Origin: Cristatella mucedo
Taxonomy: Eukaryota; Bryozoa; Phylactolaemata; Cristatellidae
Assembly (NCBI GenBank): GCA_009760855.2
Contig: WPIO01000205.1
Span: forward strand, 187,501 to 251,500
Reading direction: 5' to 3'
Length of the DNA stretch: 64,000 nt
The notes under the pieces are model-generated. The model was given only the letters and a program-made list of their open reading frames with translations. It did not search any database and was not told where the DNA came from. Of this stretch, positions 57,130 to 64,000 are shown one piece after another (within the stretch, counting starts at the first letter, position 1; every line of letters begins with the position of its first letter). A program made the position numbers and the translations under genes.

Positions 57130-57770
57130 ACTAGAAGGCTTTGCTCTTCTAATAGGTGATGCTGTTGTGCGACCATCACTGGCTGCTCGGATTTTATGTG
57201 TCGTGTCGTCTTCGACAGCTGCCTAAATTTTGAAAGCGTCGTTAAGGAGAGTGCTTCCACAGCTAGCCATCACTTTTGATCCCGAATATCTAAGATTAGT
57301 AGCTGTCTTCCATGGTGGCTTGAACAAATCTCGTCCCCTCAGCTTCTCTGTGGATAATAAATTAGCTGTTCTGTTCCTTTGCATAAAGACCGTTGGTAAC
57401 ATAAGCTTTTAATCTGCGGGTCCTAGACTGTGGAACTCAAGTCCATAATTCTTGCACAACGACAACTACTCTCCTGCTGCCGACTATGGCACACTTTTTA
57501 AATAATTATAATAAATACTAGCTGATTTAACAGCCTCCTTTGTATAGCGACAGAAGAGCCTTTACAGCTATCACGACTGCTTGCAGCAGCAATAAAGGAT
57601 CGCCCACCGCAAGATTCGAACCCGTGACATCGGGACCGAGGTCGTGAAAAGCAACCGCCTTACCTAGTGCGCCATCACGGCTCACCATTTTTCCTGCCAT
57701 CCTGAGCTGCTACTTCCATGCTACTCACTACCTCCACTGCTCTAGTGACTGAGCTATACTTCTCGATTTC
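57130..57770 (+). mobile_element. LINE-B fragment split by SINE-1
   Basis: 57130-57499 and 57688-57770 are consecutive parts of LINE-B, with VDNKLAVLFL, ADYGT and CYFHATHYLHC-like text. Confidence 0.8.
57500..57687 (-). mobile_element. SINE-1 copy inserted in LINE-B
   Basis: Complete on the minus strand, from GGTGAGCCGTGATGGCGCAC to the GTTAAATCAGCTAGTATTTA end. Confidence 0.9.
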
Positions 57771-57799
57771 AGTGTCTTGTTTTGAAGCCAGGAATATCT

Positions 57800-57955
57800 G
57801 CAAGGAGTGAGTTGCAGAAGCTGTTGGAATAGATGGAACGAGATAGACTGGCTAATGGGTGGTATACATGCTAATGGACACTACAAGTTGGCCAACTTAG
57901 CAGCCATGACACCCTTATCTAAGCCCGAATTGTTACGTGTAGCTAAAAATAGGCA
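57800..57955 (-). mobile_element. LINE-A fragment, old
   Basis: GAGTGAGTTGCAGAAG and CCTTATCTAAGCCCGAATT match the LINE-A coding region at about 22105-22200. Confidence 0.45.
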
Positions 57956-58802
57956 GGCCTGCCTGCTTGATCACATTGCTGCAAGATTGTGTGCCATTAG
58001 TTCCCCAAGCTGTTTGGTTTTTAGCATCGCTGCATGTGGCAGCCGAGGCTTGCATCGAAGAAATTCGATGCATTGCAGCCTTCGTGCCACCTGGCCAGTC
58101 CGGCCATCGGACCGGAGATCGGCCATCGGCCAGTCCGGCCATCGGACCGAGCTGCATCAGCGGATGCAGCTCCGTTGCAGCTCTGTGCTGCAGCTTCTGC
58201 ATCCAAATGCAGCCTCTGCAACCGGGTGGAGAGTGCAGGCAGTTTTTTGTAATCACTCGCTGGATTCTATTTGTTAAAAACTGCACATGTGATAGATTGT
58301 GTTTCTTTAGCATTGCCTCTCTCGGCAGATAGCTTTTCTGGTAGGACAATCGAGGCCTCATCAAGTCTCACAGTCAGATGGAAGTCTCTTTCCATATTTC
58401 TAGAGCGTTGGCTCTGAGAGGTTGCACCATAGCTGTGTTCAAGGTCACTCCAAGGTTATCTCCGAGGATCTAGCTATGGACTTCTGCAGCAAACAAAAGC
58501 CAAAATAATAGCATGTGGTCGCTAGTTATCAGGACGACTTTGTGACCGACCAAACATGCTTGGCACGAATGCTACATATGTGGCTTAGCAATTATCTGGC
58601 TTGTCTGCAAGATGGTAAGACTTTCACTGATGTTTTTCGGAGATCATGAGGTAAACTCCAGAGAAAGATTATACCAGCATCATAACCATGATTTCTCATG
58701 TGCGGCTAAACCTCGGGCTTGACTGAAGGAGCCAGCCCTTGGAAAGCCAGAAAGCATATTGCGTGTGTAGCCCCTTCGGGTTAGTCCATCATTCGGGGGG
58801 GG
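57956..58802. other. Intron 9, nothing assigned
   Basis: GGCCATCGGACCG and GGCCAGTCCGGCCATCGG are repeated at 58095-58155. Open frames on both strands lack motifs. Confidence 0.4.
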
Positions 58803-59253
58803 GCAGGCTAAGCATCGTACCACCCGCTTTTCGGAATCTGACTGTTTACCTATACCTCGTATAAACTTCAAATCTTTTGGCGACCGTGCCTTTAGTTTTA
58901 TATGCTCCCAAAGCCTGAAACTCACTCCCGACATCTGTCACGATATCCCCCGACTTGACCACATTTAAATAGTAACTATAAATGCACCTATTAATTACAG
59001 AATTTAGCTGGCCCTGCGATTCGTCCTTTATGTGCTTATGCGTGCTGACACTGTGCATTCTTACACTGTGCATGCTGCCACTAATCATACTTGCATGTTG
59101 ACCATGTGCATCTCACCATGTTATTGTTGTTTGTTGAGCATGCTACCACTGACCATTTGATTTGTGCTTCCTTTGCAGCAATTGTAAAGTGCCTAGAAAG
59201 AGATTGAGTTCTCTGAGGGCACTTTATCAAAATGAATTATTATTATTATTATT
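58803..59253 (+). mobile_element. LINE-A 3' end
   Basis: From CATCGTACCACCCGCTTTTC to the hairpin tail and TTA repeats at 59187-59253. Confidence 0.85.
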
Positions 59254-59275
59254 AGGTGGTGCTGGTGGGAGCTGA

Positions 59276-59441
59276 GCCTCCTTGTCCCTCATGTTTACCT
59301 GTCATCGTGGATGCTGCGCTGCACCGCTCTTTCAAGTGCTGCCACGTTCCTTTGATGTGTTTAACACAGTACGTCCGACTGACCATTCAGCCCAATTTAC
59401 AGAATGCAACCTCGGTCCTGCGCCGATGCCTTAGCACTGCA
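59276..59441 (+). CDS. Uncertain Cys-rich open frame, possible extra exon
   Basis: A frame runs without stops from 59256 to 59450 directly after the (TTA)n tail of a LINE-A copy. It encodes a Cys-rich segment (AEPPCPSC, FKCCHVPLMC) followed by TIQPNLQNATSVLRRCL. An AG at 59274-59275 and a GTGAAT donor at 59442 would make it phase 1 at both ends, fitting between exons 9 and 11. The acceptor lacks a pyrimidine tract and the composition is unlike the neighbouring tail exons, so it may be fortuitous. Confidence 0.25.
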
Positions 59442-59595
59442 CGTGAATGAACAGACTGTAGCCACTGGTGTAGGGTAGGGTTGAACCGCACAGCAGAGGC
59501 TAACGAACAGTAGCTAACCAACGGCTCACCAATTTCAAGCTCCTGATGGCTTCGTGTAAACTGTCAACTGCGCCTCTTTGCCGACTGCTTGGCAG

Positions 59596-59741
59596 ACGTT
59601 GCCTCAGACACCCATGACTGTCTGAAGAAGATGGGTCTCAGTTACTTCTTGCCTCCGGATTCTCCAGTCGTGGATTCAATGCCCGATGACGACAAGTGGC
59701 AGAGAGCCACGTGGCATGGAGCTCTTTCTCTCCAGCGATAG
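59596..59741 (+). CDS. Uncertain exon between exons 9 and 11
   Basis: The sequence GCCGACTGCTTGGCAG is a convincing acceptor giving phase 1, the phase needed after exon 9. The frame reads DVASDTHDCLKKMGLSYFLP and continues with DSPVVDSMPDDDKW before a TAG at 59739. YFLPPDSP could be a tyrosine motif. No good phase 1 donor precedes the stop; the only GT sites (AA|GTGGCA, CAC|GTGGCA) are weak and in another phase. It could be an alternative terminal exon, a skipped exon or chance. Confidence 0.3.
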
Positions 59742-59847
59742 TTTATGCAGTTGAGCACTATTAGGCACCGACTGGCAATGCAACTACAGGCAGTATTCTG
59801 TTATTGCATGGCAGGATTTGACTTTCGAGAGTGGCAAGGCATTGTAC

Positions 59848-60250
59848 TGGCCTGGTTTGGCCAAGCAGTTATGGTGCTAGCCTTCGATGATCGAGGTCTT
59901 GGGGGGCGGCAGGGTCGAGCCCTGTCGGCATATGTGAAGCACCTACTCTCCAACTGCCGACTATGGCACATCTTTTTCAGCGGTCCTGAACTGCTACTTC
60001 TATGCTACTCACTACCTCAACTGCTCTCCTAACTCTGCTATGCTTCCCGCTTTCTCTTTGTTGCGTGAGACGAAGTCTGTTGGCTACCGAATGCGTACCG
60101 AAAGCCGCTTAGGCTGTGAGTGCGCTATACAAAACTCTCCTGCGTAACACCCACATGGTCTTTATGACTTGGTGGAGTTACTGACGGAGATACATTACAT
60201 TACATTACATAGAGGTTAAGTTTTCTTAGGGCACTATGCAAAGGAATTTT
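59848..60250 (+). mobile_element. SINE-2 copy split by a LINE-B insertion
   Basis: 59848-59945 is the head and body (TGGTTTGGCCAAGCAGTTAT, GGGTCGAGCCCTG, TATGTGAAGCACCT). Its tail (AGAGGTTAAGTTTTCTTAGG, GCACTATGCAAAGGAATTTT) resumes at 60210-60250. Confidence 0.8.
59946..60212 (+). mobile_element. LINE-B 3' end inside SINE-2
   Basis: CTCCAACTGCCGACTATGGC through TCTGTTGGCTACCGAATGCG to GGAGATACATTACATTACAT, a full 3' terminus with (ACATT)n. Confidence 0.9.
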
Positions 60251-60405
60251 GTTTATTTATTCTATTTCCTCATTTTCTTTTCTGTCAGCACGCTATTTCT
60301 ACCAACGTTGTGATCCAAATTGCATCACGTCAGTGCAGTTGGCGGTTTGCCCCACGTGTTTATAGAGCCCAGCGTCATACAGAGGTCACCAATTCGTTGC
60401 AGCAG

Positions 60406-60546
60406 ATGCACGGCATGGCGCTCGAAGCGATGCTTCGGACTACCTCTACGAGCCTGCTGACTTGGCTGACGAGGAAGAAGCAAGCAACAGCACGTCGGCA
60501 CTAGCGCTATTGCCCCGCAGCAAAACCGAGTGCGGAGGCAGCAAAG
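60406..60546 (+). CDS. Docking protein exon 11: YLYEPA motif exon (residues 520-566)
   Basis: The acceptor is TTCGTTGCAGCAG, a tandem NAGNAG site; both versions keep the frame and differ by one alanine. The donor is AAAG|GTGCGC. Both ends are phase 1. The peptide contains SDASDYLYEPADLADEEEAS with Tyr532 and Tyr534 in an acidic setting, a good tyrosine-kinase substrate context. The second half is polar. It resembles exons 9 and 12 in having a YE motif near its start. Confidence 0.77.
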
Positions 60547-60584
60547 GTGCGCACGTTCTGCTAGACGACAGTGGCATCCTTGCC

Positions 60585-60650
60585 CACTGCCCCCTGCCCT
60601 TTGCCCCCTGCCCTTTGCCCCCTGTCCCTTTGTCCCCTGTCCCACTTTGT
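60585..60650. repeat. CCCTGCCCTTTGC tandem repeats
   Basis: About four units of CCCCTGCCCTTTG with drift, just after exon 11. Confidence 0.8.
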
Positions 60651-61008
60651 CTCTTGGCTATTGCCACGGATTTAGCCGAGTAGCATTCAGACCCGTGTCT
60701 GCGGACGACGGCAGGTGTAGATGCTGCTGCTGCTGCTGGATCTCACTGCTGTGCTGTTTGATATTGGGATGCCTCAATTATTAAGATGCATAGCTTGGCC
60801 CCATGGTGTGGAATCAACTTGGGGAGATCAGAGTAGCAATGCATAATTTTTTTCAAGGCAAGTGAAGCAGTAACAAGCACTTGTCTGTGATACGTGCCAG
60901 TTGCTCCTGCCCTGAAGGTCGTGCTCTGAGGCAGTGAGTACTGCACGAACGATGCAGGCCATGTGGTAAAGGGCACGTCACGTGGTAGCAGCTTGCCATC
61001 GGACATAT

Positions 61009-61105
61009 CATGTCACGTGGTGCTGAGATGTCGCGCAGCAGGAGCCATGCCACTGGGGGCGTGTCACCGTAGCGGGTCGCACGCATCGCACAGCGGGTCG
61101 CACGC
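61009..61105 (+). repeat. R4 repeat, copy 2, with CGGGTCGCACGCAT doubled
   Basis: CATGTCACGTGGTGCTGAGA, CAGCAGGAGCCATGCCACTG and GGGTCGCACGCAT match 35160-35252. A TA-rich tract follows at 61107-61170. Confidence 0.65.
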
Positions 61106-61227
61106 ATATATATATATATATTTATATATATTTAAATATGTAGCATGTCATATATATATATATATATTAATATTTGTATACTATAGTAGCTCCTGTTTAC
61201 TGTGCATTGTCTGGCCCTCGGTTTCAG

Positions 61228-61419
61228 ATGCCTACGAGCAGGTCGCCGATGCAGAGCTCTCTGAGCTTGGCAAGGAGTCAGACGAGTCGGTGCTGGCATC
61301 GCTGGGCCGGCCACCTCCTGTGCCGACTGCGCCGCGGCCTCTGCCCCCGGCAGCAGTCGCGGCTGCCGTCGGGCGTCCCATTACCGAATGCGGCATCGGC
61401 GTGCCGAGGGCGCAGCAAG
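61228..61419 (+). CDS. Docking protein exon 12: YEQV motif and proline-rich segment (residues 567-630)
   Basis: The acceptor CTCGGTTTCAG and donor CAAG|GTGAGT are near consensus, and both ends are phase 1. It starts DAYEQVADAELSELGKESDE with Tyr569 in an acidic context. Residues 594-607 read RPPPVPTAPRPLPP, with several PxxP units of the type bound by SH3 domains. The rest is Ala/Gly/Pro-rich. Base composition is strongly GC-rich, like the last exon and unlike the repeats around it. Confidence 0.85.
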
Positions 61420-61634
61420 GTGAGTCTTGTCACGCCTACTTTGACACCATGCTGAATTCGGTTGGTAACAGCATGCGTATCATGTCTTTGCGTTTGTTTC
61501 CCTGCTGTGCCTCAGCGTGTCATCAGTGTGGAGCGAGCTGCGAGTCTGCTTCTTCTCTGCCAGACCTGACCGCATGATGGCGCCACCGATTGTCAGTGGT
61601 AGGCTCGTATTGCTGCTGCTCGTACTTCCGGCAG

Positions 61635-61786
61635 ACGACTCCTCGCTCAGTGCGTCATTGTTGCCGTCCGTGGCATTGGCTGCTTTTGGTCAGCTGCTGC
61701 GCCCGCCTCACACTCTCGAGCAGACTTTGCGAGAGCGCGCTGGCGCGAATGTCCTAGTGCGTGGCATCCACTCTTCAGATAGCTAG
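61635..61786 (+). CDS. Possible alternative last exon of the docking protein
   Basis: A pyrimidine-rich tract ending TTCCGGCAG precedes a frame in phase 1, compatible with exon 12. It encodes DDSSLSASLLPSVALAAFG, then LLRPPHTLEQTLRERAG, and reaches a TAG at 61784-61786. Used as a terminal exon it would replace the C-terminus made by exon 13. There is no strong donor inside it and no AATAAA close behind. Confidence 0.3.
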
Positions 61787-61892
61787 GATGGCTTTGCCAC
61801 GTGCCAAGCACGTGCCGGGCTTGTCGGACGTGCTGCGTTATAGTATCTGACGGTAGGTGTTCCTTTTTATCACCGAGCTCTCACCATTTCAG

Positions 61893-62080
61893 CTGCGTCC
61901 GTCTCTCTGAAGAAGCACGACCGCTCAACGGTCGACGGTTTTGCTGGCATCCGTGCCTCGCCTGCATCAGTCGTGTTCTCCAAAGTCAAGAAGGTTGCAT
62001 CGCCGGCCGCAGACGTGCCGCCGTCGGACGCGAGCCACGCTGCCGCGGGCAGTGGCTCGCGGGGGCGTAACGTCGTGTGA
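61893..62080 (+). CDS. Docking protein last exon: C-terminus (residues 631-692) and stop
   Basis: The acceptor CTCTCACCATTTCAG gives phase 1, and the frame runs to TGA at 62078-62080. The peptide opens AASVSLKKHDRSTVDGFAGI and includes a basic patch, FSKVKKVASP, before a Ser/Ala/Gly-rich end. It has no tyrosine. SVSLKK echoes SFSLKK of exon 9, hinting at internal duplication in the tail. Confidence 0.75.
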
Positions 62081-62615
62081 AGCCTGTGCTTTGCAGAACT
62101 GCCGAGAAAACGAGGCTACGTAAGGTGAGGAGCGAGGACTTCTCTCAGACGGAGCACCGGCACCCACTGGTTATTTGTGCTTCCCTCGTTTGAGCCACGC
62201 AGCGGCTGCTCTGGAACTGCCGGGCCACGTGCACTCGGCTGCCACGTGCTCCGGTGACGATGACGTCGATGGCAGGGGGGGGGACGGTGCTGGACATTCC
62301 ATTTATTTTTCTATCGCCGACCTTTTTGCTGGCAGAAGCTCAAAGCTGGTGTACGTCTGCTTATGAGTCCCACCCTTTACTTATCTCCCCCCTGCTTAGC
62401 GTCTGCTGCTTTGGTTCGTGTCCCAGTGATTGCCATGCCTTGTGGCCAAGGCTAGCAGAGGAAGCGGAAAGCGGTGTGAGCCGGCCCTTCCGCTGCTGAA
62501 GGCTCTACGAGCTCACTGCCTAGCCGTGCCGTGCTGTGCATTTTGCCTGCTTCTTGCAAACAAACATGCATATCAATTTTTTATGTTGGCGAATAAATGT
62601 GCCATGCATGGCATA
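62081..62615 (+). other. Probable 3' untranslated region with poly(A) signal
   Basis: After the stop codon no further coding pattern in frame is seen. AATAAA lies at 62592-62597, about 510 bases downstream, a usual distance for a short 3' UTR. Two CACGTG sites and a run of G occur in its first part. The exact cleavage point cannot be read from sequence. Confidence 0.5.
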
Positions 62616-63014
62616 CTTGGAGTGGCTGATAGTTACGAACGATCATTTTATTTCCAGCTGTAGTAGAACTGCTGTAGCAGCTGCTTGTTGTGAACAAAGC
62701 AGTTCTGCCAAGTGGAGCCTCAGCCTCACTGGTGCATTTCGGCTAGGCACCAATGAAGCCATACTTTCTAGCCAGTGGCTTCAAAGGCTACCCGAGGTCA
62801 AGGTCTCTGCTACTTGGTTTCGGTCTTCGACATTATTACTTTAACAGCAGCCATCTTTCATCAATTGGAGAACGACAGGTGTGATCTGCTTGTTAGGGGC
62901 TGGATTAGTGTCACTCGGAAGCTGTTCATTCGTTTAACAGCAACTCGTGTCCTGATTGTCGATGTCATTGCCAAGTGCAATCCCCCCCTGCTGAATGAGG
63001 CATGTGTTGATGAT
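62616..63014. other. Downstream of the docking-protein gene, nothing firm
   Basis: 62900-63014 may be the upstream part of the Tc1 remnant; the rest is unassigned. Confidence 0.4.
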
Positions 63015-63187
63015 TTATGTGGGGCGGTCCAAGTGTAATGGTATGGGGTTCCTTCTCAACTTCCATCGTTGGGCATCTGCACAGGGTTCAAGGAATCACG
63101 AAACAGAATGTCTCTCGACATTGTGCACAATGTCGGCTTGCCATTTACTTGCGCTCTTCACGGGCTCGATTTATGTCGGCAGCATGA
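63015..63187 (+). mobile_element. Tc1/mariner-type transposase fragment, decayed
   Basis: The frame reads WGGPSVMVWGSFSTS and GHLHRVQGITKQN, the conserved GGxxVMVWG block of Tc1-type transposases. No terminal repeats seen. Confidence 0.7.
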
Positions 63188-63304
63188 TATTGTTCCGAAG
63201 TGCACTGAGGCGGGTGTTTTTCACGAACACCTGACGAACACGGCTGTGATCACCGTACAAGCGATCCAAGAGCATGCACCCAGAGACAGGCCGATAGAGG
63301 AGGC

Positions 63305-63655
63305 AGAGATGGAGAGAGAGAGAGAGAAAGACCGCGACTGAGAGAGAGCAGACAGGCAGACAGAAATAGAGAGAGGCAGAGATGGAGAGAGAGAGAGAGA
63401 GAGAGAGAGGTGGAGGGAGAGACAGAGATGAAGAGAGAGGCAGAGATGGAGAGAGAGAGAGAGAGAGAGGTGGAGGGAGTGACAGAGATGGAGGGAGAGA
63501 CAAAGATGAAGAGAGAGGCAGAGATGGAGAGAGAGAGAGACAGTGACCGAGGGAGAGATGGAGCGAGAGACGGAGGGGCAGAGATGGAGAGAGAGACAGT
63601 GACCGAGGGAGAGACGGAGCGAGAGACGGAGGGGCAGAGATGAGAGGAGAGAGAG
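63305..63655. repeat. GAGA/CAGA-rich low-complexity tract
   Basis: AGAGAGAGGCAGAGATGGAG-type higher-order repeats of about 60 bp. It makes long false open frames on both strands. Confidence 0.9.
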
Positions 63656-64000
63656 CAATGAAAGTAACGGACTGAAATTTCCTGGAATTCACCTGGATAG
63701 AGCGGCTGCGGCACCATCTCTCCCTGCAGCTTGGGATGGTGGCCCACGTGCCCTTCTCTGCCTGCTGCTGCTCGGCCTCGATTTTTACCGTTCTCCTTCG
63801 GTGGTGAAATAAACGATCTCGAACCCGATAATCTGTTATACTTAACAACGAACACCCTCACGCCAGCAACTGGTGACGACTTGGTGGATGACATGACTAT
63901 GCGCCGTTACACCACCTGGAGTCTACAACTTGGCTCGGTCAACTTAGATTTATGTAGTTAACTTACACACTAGCAGCCACTCGGCTACCTGCTAGTGTCG
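63656..64000. other. Window end, possible LTR end
   Basis: GTGAAATAAACG at 63802 followed by ACTGGTGACGACTTGG at 63872 is reminiscent of an LTR end and primer-binding site; see findings. No gene established. Confidence 0.3.

Noticed and set aside
63171-63894. Frames of up to 225 codons on the minus strand near the window end
   Set aside because: Low-complexity GAGA/CAGA repeats; no motif.

Overview
This is animal (metazoan) nuclear DNA. Long introns crowded with retroposons, short exons with GT/AG borders and a CpG-rich promoter all point that way. No bacterial-style operon or viral gene is visible. I cannot name the species. The L2-like LINEs, tRNA-derived SINEs with LINE-like tails and Tc1 remnants fit a non-mammalian animal, plausibly a marine invertebrate or basal chordate, but that is inference.

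One gene dominates the window. On the + strand, from a CpG-rich promoter near 9.1-10.1 kb to a poly(A) signal at 62.6 kb, I can assemble 12 coding exons with matching intron phases (9997-10041, 17496-17655, 27898-28080, 36663-36775, 44103-44324, 45556-45757, 46533-46675, 53142-53460, 56613-56783, 60406-60546, 61228-61419, 61893-62080). They give a protein of about 692 residues. Its layout is an N-terminal PH domain (about residues 16-127), a DOK/IRS-type PTB domain (about 131-237) and a long tail with tyrosine motifs (YMDM, YVQT, YENT, YLYE, YEQV) and a proline-rich SH3-type ligand. This is the architecture of a docking protein that couples activated receptor tyrosine kinases to SH2 proteins such as PI3-kinase and Grb2. 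One or two more exons may lie at 59.2-59.8 kb, and an alternative last exon may start at 61635.

On the minus strand, 117 bp from the start codon of that gene, a short open frame (9822-9879) encodes a signal-peptide-like segment followed by a consensus splice donor. This suggests a divergent secreted or membrane protein gene sharing the promoter. Its later exons could not be established.

The rest is mostly repeats. LINE-A is an L2-like non-LTR retrotransposon whose 3' tail is a hairpin plus (TTA)n. LINE-B is a related family ending in (ACATT)n. SINE-1 and SINE-2 have tRNA-like heads; the SINE-2 tail closely resembles the LINE-A tail. Layout: 0-9 kb upstream flank with SINE, LINE and triplet arrays; 9.1-10.2 kb promoter; 10-17 kb intron 1 with a decayed long LINE-A copy; 17-28 kb intron 2 with a LINE-A copy that keeps a long uninterrupted reverse transcriptase frame; 28-36 kb intron 3 with a large inverted repeat; 37-44 kb intron 4 with nested LINE-A insertions; 44-62 kb the compact 3' half of the gene; 62.6-64 kb a Tc1 remnant and GA-rich DNA.
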